From contig CAJWLF010000008.1 of the NCBI GenBank assembly GCA_913043205.1, positions 1 through 64,000 on the forward strand: a stretch of DNA of 64,000 nucleotides, given 5' to 3'. The number at the start of each line of letters is the position of its first letter. Within the stretch, counting starts at the first letter, position 1. Under the pieces are notes generated by a model. It ran no database searches. It was not told where the DNA came from and saw only the letters and a list, made by a program, of their open reading frames with translations. Both the position numbers and the translations under genes were made by a program. Source of the DNA: an uncultured Chloroflexota bacterium. Lineage in GTDB: Bacteria > Chloroflexota > UBA11872 > VXNJ01. This document shows, in pieces, positions 37,466-46,949 of this stretch.

Positions 37466-39148
37466 TCAGGGATTAACAAAGAGTGATTCATAGTTTGATA
37501 CGATTGGTCGCTCACATGTTGCGACTTCAATCACTGCGGGATTGCCGCTATTGACAACGTCCACCCCCCAACTAATTGTAGATGCCAGGTCATCAATGAC
37601 ATCGACTTTCTTTGCTTCTACTCCTAGCGCTTTAGCTACTTCAGCGTAATCTCCTGCCATATATTTTGCTTGGTAAGCTTCTATGGCGGCAGGCATGTGC
37701 GTTTCGTATCCTCCCATAGCGCCATTGTTCAGGATTACTGTTAAAACTGCAATATTGTTTCGTGATGCAGTTTCAAAATCCATGCCTGCCATCCCTACTG
37801 CAGTGTCTCCCATTACATTGAGAACTAGCTTGTCTGGGTCAGCAAGTTTTGCCCCATAGGCAAGTCCTAACCCATAACCAAGTTGAGTCGATTTCCCCCA
37901 ACCTATGTAGTAGCTATGCGGTTCGCAGTGCCAAAATGGTGCCATTTGGTCTCTGGGGTTTCCGGAATCATGAGTGACGATAGAAGGGGTGTTTGAAATT
38001 TGGTAATTGAGTTCATTGATTACGCGGTAAGGGTTGATTGGCTGATCTTTCGATTCAAGGCTGGGGGTCCATTCATTTAACCAATTAGTTTTCAGCTGTT
38101 TGATTTCCTGTGTTGGATCTGGCTTAGGTGGAGCATTTCTCGATCTAAGCTCTTGGGTAATCTGGCGCAAAACCAGTTTGATGTCGCCTATGACTGCGTG
38201 CTCCAGTCCGTAATCTTTATAAAGGTCAGTGTCATTATCGATTAATTGTACTAACCTCTTCGATCTAGGTATTTCAGCCTGCTGATTGGCGATGCTGAAT
38301 CCCGCTCCGGCTCCGATAACGAGGTCCGCTTTTGCCATAAAGTGGGCCGCCGGGAGAGATCCTACTTTTCCAAGCAGTCCTAGGGCGAGTGGATGCGAGT
38401 CAGCTATGGCCCCTTTCCCGTTTAGCGTAACCATCACTGGCGTATTTGTGATTTCAGCTAAATTCGTCAATTCTTCGGTAGCATTTCCGTATAGAATTCC
38501 CATCCCAGCCTGTATCACCGGATTTCGTGATTCTTGAAGCAAGTCACATACGATTCTAATATCAGCTAGATCCCCTAATGATTTATGTGTCTGCGGTTGC
38601 TTATAGCCTTCAAGACTTTGAGTGAAGTTTTGGGACCCTATATCCATAGGTAATTGGAGAACGATTGGTCCCTTTTTACCATTACGACACATAGCGAATG
38701 CTCGTCTTAGCCTATCAGGTATCGAATGAACCGATGCTATCTGAGCTGTCCACTTTGTGACGCCTCGATAATTTTCGACGGTGTCAAACATCGGGGATAT
38801 GCCCATACGTTGCGATTCATATCCGCCAGCGAGCATGATTAATGGGGTGCTGTCTGCAAAAGCTTGTGCTATTCCGCCAAAAGCATTTTCGGATCCAGGG
38901 CCGTATTGTACTGCCACTACTCCAATTTCTTTTCCTCTACTAACTCTACTGACGCCATCAGCCATATTGATGATAGTGCGCTCTGTACGGCCAATTATTG
39001 GTCTGATGCCCACTTTAGTGCAGGCATCAATTAGCGGGCTGTGAGGGAAAGAGAAAAGATAACGAACACCTTCATCACGCAATATGGCCGCAACAGCGTC
39101 ATGCCCGTCCATGGTGCCTCCTGAGCTATCGTAGCTAATGTTGTGCAC
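37466..39148 (-). CDS. Thiamine-diphosphate-dependent enzyme, acetolactate synthase-like (paralogous to 9929-11569)
   Basis: MDGHDAVAAILRDEGVRYLFSFP...RTERTIINMADGVSR...YGPGSENAF...NVMGDTAVGMAGMDFETASRNNIAVLTVILNNGAMGGYETHMP. Likely start at internal ATG (MDGHDAV, 39112). Confidence 0.88.
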   Translation of the reverse strand: MHNISYDSSGGTMDGHDAVAAILRDEGVRYLFSFPHSPLIDACTKVGIRPIIGRTERTIINMADGVSRVSRGKEIGVVAVQYGPGSENAFGGIAQAFADSTPLIMLAGGYESQRMGISPMFDTVENYRGVTKWTAQIASVHSIPDRLRRAFAMCRNGKKGPIVLQLPMDIGSQNFTQSLEGYKQPQTHKSLGDLADIRIVCDLLQESRNPVIQAGMGILYGNATEELTNLAEITNTPVMVTLNGKGAIADSHPLALGLLGKVGSLPAAHFMAKADLVIGAGAGFSIANQQAEIPRSKRLVQLIDNDTDLYKDYGLEHAVIGDIKLVLRQITQELRSRNAPPKPDPTQEIKQLKTNWLNEWTPSLESKDQPINPYRVINELNYQISNTPSIVTHDSGNPRDQMAPFWHCEPHSYYIGWGKSTQLGYGLGLAYGAKLADPDKLVLNVMGDTAVGMAGMDFETASRNNIAVLTVILNNGAMGGYETHMPAAIEAYQAKYMAGDYAEVAKALGVEAKKVDVIDDLASTISWGVDVVNSGNPAVIEVATCERPIVSNYESLFVNP

Positions 39149-39242
39149 CTATTTAGTGTATTTGCTTTTAACAATAATTGCTTGTTAGTGCTGTTATTTG
39201 GAGGCGTGAATGATTTTTGATTGAGATTGGCGTAGAAACAAG

Positions 39243-39324
39243 GAGGGCGGACCCATAACTTTTGGGGGGAGGAGTGTGCATCAGTATGACTGCTTTATCA
39301 GTAACACACTGAGGGTCCGCCCTC
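39243..39324. repeat. Nested inverted repeats, possible structured RNA or terminator
   Basis: GAGGGCGGACCC (39243-39254) / GGGTCCGCCCTC (39313-39324), 12-bp perfect; nested AGTGTG (39273-39278) / CACACT (39305-39310). Confidence 0.6.
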
Positions 39325-39640
39325 AATGTTAAGGTACATTGTGCATTAATTCACAAACTATTGTCAAATAGATTACTATTATAACTGTAGAGACGGTCAG
39401 CCCTTGCCTTCAGTCGATCATTTAATTGTGCGGTTTCCATAAAATAGTGTAGTAATTTGTCGGTGCGGTAAAGTGAGTTGATCCAAGTCTCGTGAGCTCT
39501 AATGCATACGGAGGATGTATACAACCACAACGCTAGACATGTATCTGTGACTACATCACAGACCTAGTAGCAAGGGATGGAGGACAACACTAGACTTAGT
39601 AAACGCTATGTGAAAGATGTTCTAGAGCTATCGATGATGC

Positions 39641-39946
39641 TCACTCTTGGTGAAAAACGTGTTCTAAAAACACTCTGGTCTCGCCGCTACTTGAGTCTAC
39701 GATGTCTGAATGCAATTTACGCCATTCCTGAACAACGTCTGATTCCTCTAGCATGGCATCTGTAGATTCAAAATTGTCGCATTCCATGTATGCGAACACT
39801 AAGTTGCCGTATAGAAAACATGAGTGGTTTCTGACTCCGGCGGCACGATTAGCATCTATCATTTCCTGCCATACCGCCTGATGGGTTTTTCTGTATGCTT
39901 CAACTTTGTCGGGATATAGTTTTAATACAAAAGCAACTTGTTCCAT
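39641..39946 (-). CDS. L-rhamnose mutarotase family protein
   Basis: MEQVAFVLKLYPDKVEAYRKTHQAVWQEMIDANRAAGVRNHSCFLYGNLVFAYMECDNFE...EWRKLHSDIV. Confidence 0.87.
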   Translation of the reverse strand: MEQVAFVLKLYPDKVEAYRKTHQAVWQEMIDANRAAGVRNHSCFLYGNLVFAYMECDNFESTDAMLEESDVVQEWRKLHSDIVDSSSGETRVFLEHVFHQE

Positions 39947-39993
39947 TGGTTTCTCCTATACAAGTATTGACCTAGTAGTTCTACCTTACTGGA

Positions 39994-41025
39994 TTAATTA
40001 GAGCCAGTTAACGCAGCTGCAGCGGCCTTACCTTGGTCTGATTCAGGATCACGATGGACTATGCGTTCTAGATGAAGCCTAGCGTGTTCATTTCCGTTCG
40101 ACGCTAAAGCTATTGCCTGTTCGAATGCCTTATCCATGTAACTTGAATCCTTACTGAGTACGGGACCATCACGGTCTTTCCAATAGTACTTCAAGGAATC
40201 ATCCGTCCAGCCTGCATACACCTCTTCCCAGCTCAATGGTGAGAAACTGGCTAAATGAGGTTGCAACATATGTTCTGCCACTGGGTCGTTTTCATTCTGG
40301 TACCTATTATCTAGAGAAACCCGCAACCTGTCTTCTGTAACGTTCGGGAGGGCTTTATGCAAAGTTAGACTTGGAAAAATAAGTGCATCACCTGCTTCAT
40401 AGTCGATTGTGTGCCAGTTGCCCTCATGCCCTGAAGTGTCGACAGACAAAGATCCTGCCCCTAGTGAAAACGCGTGATCCAGCACCTCATCTACTCGGTG
40501 TGACCCTGGCAGAACAGCTAATCCCCCTAGTTCTACAGGGCAGTCGCCGACTGGTGACCAGCACGTAAATGTATCGTAAGAACCTTGAAAATGAACAAAG
40601 TCTTGATGTACGGGTGTTGTGTGATCTGTGAATTGCGGAAACCATAAACGTGCAATTTTGGAAGGGTGTGGGAAAACTGTATCACCAATGATTTTCTCCA
40701 TTATTGCCAGCACGTCTGGATGATGGGCGGTCTGATGAAATGATTGAACCTTGTATACCTCGTGGTAAACCTTGGGATAGTCTGGATCCCCTTCCGTGCA
40801 TCGTTTGGAAATGTCTGCAATGCCGTCCATGGGATCTGTACCCGCGACCAGCCAACCACCTTTTTGCATTACTGTCAGCAGATCTTTGCGAAGTTTCATA
40901 ATGACGTCAGGATCAAACAGCCTTTTGAAGAATAGATATCCGTCTTCTGCTAATCGCGATTGCAATTCGGCCGAATCTTCCATGGCGTCATTGGCAGATT
41001 GCAGAGTTTTAAGTTCGCTTTGCAT
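39994..41025 (-). CDS. Phytanoyl-CoA dioxygenase (PhyH) family protein
   Basis: LAEDGYLFFKRLFDPDVI...TTPVHQDFVHFQGSYDTFTCWSPVGDCPVELGGLAVLPGSHRV...GDALIFPSLTLHKALPN: H-x-D ... H Fe(II)/2OG core. Confidence 0.9.
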   Translation of the reverse strand: MQSELKTLQSANDAMEDSAELQSRLAEDGYLFFKRLFDPDVIMKLRKDLLTVMQKGGWLVAGTDPMDGIADISKRCTEGDPDYPKVYHEVYKVQSFHQTAHHPDVLAIMEKIIGDTVFPHPSKIARLWFPQFTDHTTPVHQDFVHFQGSYDTFTCWSPVGDCPVELGGLAVLPGSHRVDEVLDHAFSLGAGSLSVDTSGHEGNWHTIDYEAGDALIFPSLTLHKALPNVTEDRLRVSLDNRYQNENDPVAEHMLQPHLASFSPLSWEEVYAGWTDDSLKYYWKDRDGPVLSKDSSYMDKAFEQAIALASNGNEHARLHLERIVHRDPESDQGKAAAAALTGSN

Positions 41026-41064
41026 CAGTTTGTCTTTCCCATTTCTATCCCAGCAGCCTTCAAG

Positions 41065-41709
41065 CTAACTAGACTTTTGTGATCTTATCAGAACAAACCC
41101 CATTGCAGCGTTTGTGAGTCCCATGGCAATCCAGACAAGAAAACCGACTAGGCCAGGAGTGCTTGGAGTGCCGAAGATGAATAGAATTACACCTATCGCT
41201 GCAAGAGCAGACAACACCCATCCTAGAGTGACAGGTATTTCAGACTTTCGCATAATTATGGATGTTCCAATAAGTATCGTTGCTATTGGCCAGACAAAAC
41301 CCAACCCTCCCCCAATGTTGTCGGCTGTTAATTGAAGTGTATGTCCGGCCTCATGGCCTACTGTTTTTGCAACTTCTATTGCTTGTTTTTGTAAGCCCCA
41401 GCTCGCCATTGCAACTCCAGCTAATCCTGGGAACAATATTGCTGCAGCACCGGAATACGCTGATCCAGAGCCGCCCTTGTTACGGAGCAAAGTTGCTAGC
41501 ATGCCAAGCCCCACGAACCAGCCAATGAAGCAAACCCCTCCGATAATTCCTAATGTCAAGTATGCGGTCTCATTTGCTAGGTAAAGCTTGAGGTTTTCTG
41601 AGGCAGTATCGGCGTTACCAATGATTACTGGCTCCAGAAAGCCCCAGATCACGAAAGTTCCTATCGGCCCGAGAATTAACAGGATTCCAGTCAAAGTACG
41701 AGTGCTCAT
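41065..41709 (-). CDS. Hypothetical multi-pass membrane protein
   Basis: Multiple hydrophobic segments: LTGILLILGPIGTFVIWGFL, YLTLGIIGGVCFIGWFVGLGML, AAILFPGLAGVAMASW, GWVLSALAAIGVILFIFG. Confidence 0.7.
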   Translation of the reverse strand: MSTRTLTGILLILGPIGTFVIWGFLEPVIIGNADTASENLKLYLANETAYLTLGIIGGVCFIGWFVGLGMLATLLRNKGGSGSAYSGAAAILFPGLAGVAMASWGLQKQAIEVAKTVGHEAGHTLQLTADNIGGGLGFVWPIATILIGTSIIMRKSEIPVTLGWVLSALAAIGVILFIFGTPSTPGLVGFLVWIAMGLTNAAMGFVLIRSQKSS

Positions 41710-41928
41710 ATCTGGTTCCCCCTACCAAATTGTGTGCAAGCGACGACATGACAACAACCGACACTTCAATGAATAAATTGCCAACCATCTAGTGATCAGC
41801 GTACCTCAACCCCGTGCAAAAAAACAAGTTGTCGGTGGCTGAAAACACGGCGTTCGGCGCTCCCTGCTGGATCATTTAGCGCGATACAATATTTCAGGGT
41901 GTGTGACTAGTGCTTGGACAATACGCGA

Positions 41929-42429
41929 CTAGTTTGGCGACCCGCTTTGGTTTTCAAGTTTTGCATCTAGTAGCAACAAAGCAGAAGTGTTATCGCCCGC
42001 CATCTCAATTTGATGGACAATGTCCCCTGTCACTTTTTCCTCTTCTACCTGTTCGGCAATAAACCACTGAAGCATTACTTGTGCCGGATAATCATTGGTA
42101 TCAAGTGCAAGCTGGTATAAGGAATTTATCTCACCAGTAACCGCTTTTTCGTGTTCAAGAGCTGCTGATACTAGTTCTCGAGCAGACCCCAACTTGTGTT
42201 CAGGGGCTTGAATAATACCGAGTTCAATTTGACCACCTCTGTCTAATATGAAGTCGAATAATTTCATAGCGTGCATGCGTTCTTCTTCAGAATGATCACG
42301 CATCCATTTTGCGAATCCATTGAGATTTAACTGAGAAAGCGCTGCTGAAATGGACAGGTATGAATAGGAAGCTGATAGCTCGTTTACTACTTGTTCATTT
42401 AATGCTTTTTGTAGTCGTGGATTGATCAC
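41929..42429 (-). CDS. Ferritin
   Basis: LNEQVVNELSASYSYLSISAALSQLNLNGFAKWMRDHSEEERMHAMKLFDFILDRGG...FIAEQVEEEKVTGDIVHQIE: non-heme ferritin ligands. Confidence 0.95.
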   Translation of the reverse strand: MINPRLQKALNEQVVNELSASYSYLSISAALSQLNLNGFAKWMRDHSEEERMHAMKLFDFILDRGGQIELGIIQAPEHKLGSARELVSAALEHEKAVTGEINSLYQLALDTNDYPAQVMLQWFIAEQVEEEKVTGDIVHQIEMAGDNTSALLLLDAKLENQSGSPN

Positions 42430-42498
42430 TAACTCTGCCTTTAGTCTAAAGTTGAAACATTGCCTAATTCAGTTTGAATTGTGACCTAGTATTGAGAA

Positions 42499-44214
42499 TT
42501 GTGCGTTAGCAAATGCTTGAAATTTATATTAGTCTCTACAAATAAACTAGCAGGCTTAGCCATCAGGCTTAGCAATCGAGATATGCCTTGCAAAGGTGGG
42601 TGTATGGGGCGCAACAATATTGACGTATATGACTATGTGGTTGTAGGGGCTGGGGCGGCTGGTTGTGTGGTGGCAAATAGGTTGAGTGAGGATAGACGTT
42701 GTTCTGTTTTGTTGCTTGAAGCTGGAGGTCCTGATCGTAATCCTCTTATTCACATCCCCGTGGGTTTTACCAAACTGACAAGTCCTGGGGTCAATTGGGG
42801 ATTTAGTACGGTCCCTCAACCACAAATGAATGACCGTCAAATGTGGTATCCGCAAGGTCGAACCTTGGGCGGTTCTACCTCGATTAATGCGATGATTTAT
42901 ATCAGGGGCCACCGGTCGGATTACGAATCGTGGAGGGTTCTAGGCAATGAAGGTTGGGGTTATGACGGGGTGCTGCCATACTTTCGGATTTCGGAGAATA
43001 ATACCCGTTTGAATAATCAATACCATGGAGTGGGTGGGGAATTAAATGTAACGCAGCAAATCCAACATAATCCTCTAACACGTGCTTTTGTCTTAGCTGC
43101 CCAAGAGATTGGAATAGATTTTAATCCGGACGTTAATGGTGCCACTCAGGATGGGGTGACTTTCTACGACGTCACACAACGTGATGCGAAGAGAGAAAGT
43201 TCTGCAACCGCCTTTCTACGTCCAATCCAAGAGCGTTCAAATCTAACAGTAATTACAAAAGCAAGGGCGACAAGAATTCTTGTGAAGAATGGTAAGGCAG
43301 TGGGGCTCGAATATAGACGACGAAGAAATACACATGTAGTGCATGCTGATAATGAAATTGTTCTATCCAGTGGGGCGGTGAATTCTCCGCGTCTGCTGAT
43401 GTTATCTGGGATTGGACCTGCTGGGCACTTGTCCAGTGTTGGTGTTGATGTGGTTCATGACTTACCAGGAGTTGGTCAAAACTTTCAAGATCATATGGAT
43501 GTATATCTGACGGCTGAAACGGCACCGATTTCTTACAATCGAGAAGATAGGCCAGATCGAGCTTTACGACATATGATTCAATATTTGCTGTATAAAACTG
43601 GTCCGATGACAGCATGTGTAGCAGAGGCGGGTGCATTTGTCAGAAGTAGCGACGCAGTAAATTCGCCAGACATACAGATTCATTGTCTTCCTGCTTATGT
43701 TATCGATCATGGGCGACAACGGCGAAAAGGACACGGTATCACGATCAACACGTGTAATCTTCGTCCACGCAGTGTCGGATCTGTGAAACTGCGATCGGCA
43801 AACCCTGAAGAGGCTCCTCTGATCGATCCTAATTTTTGTGGTGATTCCTCAGGATATGATTGGGAAATATCAATGGCGGGCTTTCACTGGGGCAGGAAGT
43901 TATTACAAACAGAAGCATTTGCTCCCTACATAAGGTATGAGCACATGCCAGGTGTATCTGTTACTAGTGATGAAGCTATAAGAGACTACATAAAGAAATG
44001 GTCGAAGACCGATTACCATCCCGTTGGATCTTGTTCAATGGGTGTAGGCGAAGATGCTGTTGTAGATACAGAACTTCGAGTGAGAGGGCTCGAAAACCTT
44101 CGCGTGATTGATGCATCGATAATGCCTAAACTAATTAGTGGTAATACTCAGGCTCCTTCCATCATGGTTGGGGAAAAAGGGGCAGCAATCATGAGAGCAG
44201 GAAAGCTAGTATAG
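42499..44214 (+). CDS. GMC-family oxidoreductase (choline/alcohol dehydrogenase-like)
   Basis: YDYVVVGAGAAGCVVANRLSEDRRCSVLLLEAG, GRTLGGSTSINAMIYIRGHRSDY, VNSPRLLMLSGIGPAGHL, TDYHPVGSCSMG. Start likely ATG near 42604. Confidence 0.94.
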   Translation: MCVSKCLKFILVSTNKLAGLAIRLSNRDMPCKGGCMGRNNIDVYDYVVVGAGAAGCVVANRLSEDRRCSVLLLEAGGPDRNPLIHIPVGFTKLTSPGVNWGFSTVPQPQMNDRQMWYPQGRTLGGSTSINAMIYIRGHRSDYESWRVLGNEGWGYDGVLPYFRISENNTRLNNQYHGVGGELNVTQQIQHNPLTRAFVLAAQEIGIDFNPDVNGATQDGVTFYDVTQRDAKRESSATAFLRPIQERSNLTVITKARATRILVKNGKAVGLEYRRRRNTHVVHADNEIVLSSGAVNSPRLLMLSGIGPAGHLSSVGVDVVHDLPGVGQNFQDHMDVYLTAETAPISYNREDRPDRALRHMIQYLLYKTGPMTACVAEAGAFVRSSDAVNSPDIQIHCLPAYVIDHGRQRRKGHGITINTCNLRPRSVGSVKLRSANPEEAPLIDPNFCGDSSGYDWEISMAGFHWGRKLLQTEAFAPYIRYEHMPGVSVTSDEAIRDYIKKWSKTDYHPVGSCSMGVGEDAVVDTELRVRGLENLRVIDASIMPKLISGNTQAPSIMVGEKGAAIMRAGKLV

Positions 44215-44331
44215 ATCTGAACTAGAAACAACGGTTATTGGTTCTGAAAAGAGTCTAGGTAAGAAAAGGTATCGTTAAAAAAAACAACAGCGTAGAATGC
44301 TCTAGTAGGGACACAGAAGAGTAAAGAAGTT

Positions 44332-44706
44332 GTGGTGACTGATATGTCAGACGAACGATGGAAGTGTAATAGTTGCGACTCAGTGTTGAGCGGTGAGTAC
44401 AAGTTTTGTGTTCAATGTGGTTCTGAACGTGGATCCCTGAACCTATGTTCTGCGTGTGGTATAGAGTTGCAACCGAGATGGGACTACTGTGGTCGATGTG
44501 GACTAGAAACGCCGTTTGCAAGGCGCAATATGAATCAGCCCGAATTTGATGATATCGTTAAGGTGGTCGATGGCATTAGAGGAAACATTAAAGATAAGTT
44601 AGGGAGGGGTGTTCGTTATTTGTCGGATAATCCTGATGCGGTTTCTGATCAAGTTGAGGACTTGGTATCGAAAATAAAAACGAGGCTCCAAAAAGAAAAG
44701 AAGTAG
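44332..44706 (+). CDS. Double zinc-ribbon protein
   Basis: WKCNSCDSVLSGEYKFCVQCGSERGSLNLCSACGIELQPRWDYCGRCGLETPF: four CxxC pairs. Confidence 0.8.
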   Translation: MVTDMSDERWKCNSCDSVLSGEYKFCVQCGSERGSLNLCSACGIELQPRWDYCGRCGLETPFARRNMNQPEFDDIVKVVDGIRGNIKDKLGRGVRYLSDNPDAVSDQVEDLVSKIKTRLQKEKK

Positions 44707-44739
44707 CTTGAATTGCCTGATTGTTCTAGGGGGTTATAT

Positions 44740-44949
44740 ATGCAGCAATCATATCGATGTAATAAATGTGACAATAGTGAATACAGGACAGGTGAATTAC
44801 GAACTACTGGATCGGGTCTGACTCGTTTTTTGAATATCCAAAACCAGAAGTACGCTACTGTGTCGTGTGCTGATTGTGGGTATACCGAGATTTACAGGCA
44901 GGATGGTGGTGGCAAACTAGGCAACATATTAGACATATTCACCAACTGA
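44740..44949 (+). CDS. Zn-ribbon protein (nucleic-acid-binding Zn-ribbon-like, 69 aa)
   Basis: MQQSYRCNKCDNSEYRTGELRTTGSGLTRFLNIQNQKYATVSCADCGYTEIYR; two CxxC. Confidence 0.8.
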   Translation: MQQSYRCNKCDNSEYRTGELRTTGSGLTRFLNIQNQKYATVSCADCGYTEIYRQDGGGKLGNILDIFTN

Positions 44950-44982
44950 ATGTATTTGTTTGCTTGACCAATGGGTGACTAG

Positions 44983-45624
44983 GTGAGAACAGCTGTATTA
45001 ATCGCTAGTATCATGTTGTTTGTTAGTTGCCAGTCTGCTCCGTCTTCTATGGATAAGGCAGAGCAGGCAGGCGGTAATAGGGTAGCAGTCCCGATAATGA
45101 TATTGCCGTTTAGTTCTGAAAATGAGCCTAAAGGAATAATACCGATTGGCGAGACAACTCGGCATCCTAATGATATGTATGGTCACGTTGGTTTGGATTT
45201 TCAATTTGATTATCAGCCTCCGCTCGTTGCAGTTGCGGACGGCATAGTGGTTGACATAATTTCGTACGGTGAAGGCCATTCAGGAACAGGGGGTGTGTTT
45301 GATGTTGCGATTGGATTTGAAGGATTTATGGCTATCTACAGCGGGTTGGCAGCAGTGTCTGATGAAATTTCCATTGACGGGAAAGTTATTAAGGGACAGA
45401 TAATAGGGTATCCATACCCGGTTGGCCCTCCTGAAAATGGATGGCATATGACGCATTGGGAATTTGGGGAATATCAGGGAGGAAGAACATTTACTCGTTT
45501 GTGCCCGGTGCCTTATTTCACTGTACAGGAACAGGACAGGCTCAAGTCGATTTGGCAAATTGCTTACTATGATGAAAAGGATAAATTTCCTGATCTGTGT
45601 AATGGAATATGGCGGAATTATTGA
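44983..45624 (+). CDS. M23-like (LysM/peptidoglycan-type) secreted lipoprotein
   Basis: Lipobox-like LFVSCQS; GHVGLDFQFDYQPPLVAVADGIVVDI...GGVFDVAIGFEGFMAIYSGL...GQIIGYPYPVGPPENGWHMTHWEFG. Confidence 0.7.
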   Translation: MRTAVLIASIMLFVSCQSAPSSMDKAEQAGGNRVAVPIMILPFSSENEPKGIIPIGETTRHPNDMYGHVGLDFQFDYQPPLVAVADGIVVDIISYGEGHSGTGGVFDVAIGFEGFMAIYSGLAAVSDEISIDGKVIKGQIIGYPYPVGPPENGWHMTHWEFGEYQGGRTFTRLCPVPYFTVQEQDRLKSIWQIAYYDEKDKFPDLCNGIWRNY

Positions 45625-46940
45625 TGGCTGGAGTTTTTCAAGTCGGTATAGATAGACTGCGAACTATCGTACTGAACAAGCTACCTGCATTAAGCTATTC
45701 TGATTACAGACGACTGTTCTACTATTCGTTTTTTACTGCGGCATCGCGCTGGGCGCTCATGTTAGCCAGGGGGTGGCTGGTATTTGAGCTTACCGATTCG
45801 TCTTTAGCGGTCGGTGTAGTGACCTTTGCCGGGATGTCGCAGCTTATCATTGTAGGGCCAATAGCTGGAGCGGTAGCGGATAGGTTGGATCGAAGACAAC
45901 TTGCTCTGGCCGCCGTTCTCATCATGATGCTTTCCTCTTCGGTGTTAGCTGCTCTCACACTGGCAAATTGGGTGCAGGTTTGGCACGTTGTTGTATTGGC
46001 GGTGGTTCATGGAGTTGCTATGGCGATTGCCCAGCCATCTATCCAGGCTCTAATTCCAAATCTTGTTTCACAGCAGCATCTTCTGAATGCCGTATCTCTA
46101 AGTGGTATCGCTCAGCATGGTTCTAGATTAGCCGGACCTCTTATAGGAGGAATATTACTAGTAACTTTTGGCGCGGGAATTTGTTTTGTGTTTGCAACGC
46201 TAATCCTGATTTTTGCCTTGCTTCAACTTCTGTCAATTGAATATAGGACAACGGAAGCAGTAGATATCGAAAGGCCAAAAATTACTGTCGTTGGAATTGG
46301 ACGAGAAATTGCCGCTGGGATCAGTCATATTTGTCAAGATGCTCGGTTATATTCGATCATAGGGTGTGTCGGGTTTCATTGCGCCTTTACTATGGCATAC
46401 GAGGCGCTACTGCCTCGTATTGCTACCAATTTGGGTGGGGACAGCAACACTTACAGCACCATCGTTGTGGGGGTAGGTGCTGGTGCTGTAGTGGGAGTTC
46501 TATTCATTTCTACGATAAAGAATTCGGTGCTACAAGGTAGAGTTTTCACTTTCACTGGCTTGGTTAGTGGATTGGCTATGCTTGTATTGGCAACTACTAA
46601 CAATACTTCTATTGCGGTACTAGCAGCGGTATTTGTTGGCGGTTCGCAGGCAGGATATATGGCAATATCAAACGCATTAGTGCAAAAAGTAGTTCCGGAT
46701 TCATTCCGCGGTAGAGTGATGTCAATTTTTGCCATGATTGCCGGGGGCTTGATGGCGTTTATGAACTTAGGATTCGGGTGGTTTGCTGATATGTTGGGGG
46801 CGGATGTGTTGATGTTTGTCCCGGGGTTAGCTTGGGTAGTGATATTTTTAATTGCGGCATTAATATTGCCTGAATTTCAATCTGTTTTACGGCGAGGAGT
46901 GTTTCGTGATCAACCTGCAACGATCCAAAGTGGTGATTAG
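45609..46940 (+). CDS. MFS transporter
   Basis: ARGWLVFELTDSSLAVGVVTFAGMSQLIIVGPIAGAVADRLDRRQLALAAVLIM...VPDSFRGRVMSIFAMIAGGLMAFMNLGFG. Confidence 0.9.
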   Translation: MAELLMAGVFQVGIDRLRTIVLNKLPALSYSDYRRLFYYSFFTAASRWALMLARGWLVFELTDSSLAVGVVTFAGMSQLIIVGPIAGAVADRLDRRQLALAAVLIMMLSSSVLAALTLANWVQVWHVVVLAVVHGVAMAIAQPSIQALIPNLVSQQHLLNAVSLSGIAQHGSRLAGPLIGGILLVTFGAGICFVFATLILIFALLQLLSIEYRTTEAVDIERPKITVVGIGREIAAGISHICQDARLYSIIGCVGFHCAFTMAYEALLPRIATNLGGDSNTYSTIVVGVGAGAVVGVLFISTIKNSVLQGRVFTFTGLVSGLAMLVLATTNNTSIAVLAAVFVGGSQAGYMAISNALVQKVVPDSFRGRVMSIFAMIAGGLMAFMNLGFGWFADMLGADVLMFVPGLAWVVIFLIAALILPEFQSVLRRGVFRDQPATIQSGD

Positions 46941-46949
46941 GTACTGAAT

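Noticed and set aside
40383-41068. Several + strand ORFs (40383, 40704, 40744, 40796)
   Set aside because: Antisense to the well-supported PhyH gene; no recognisable protein features.
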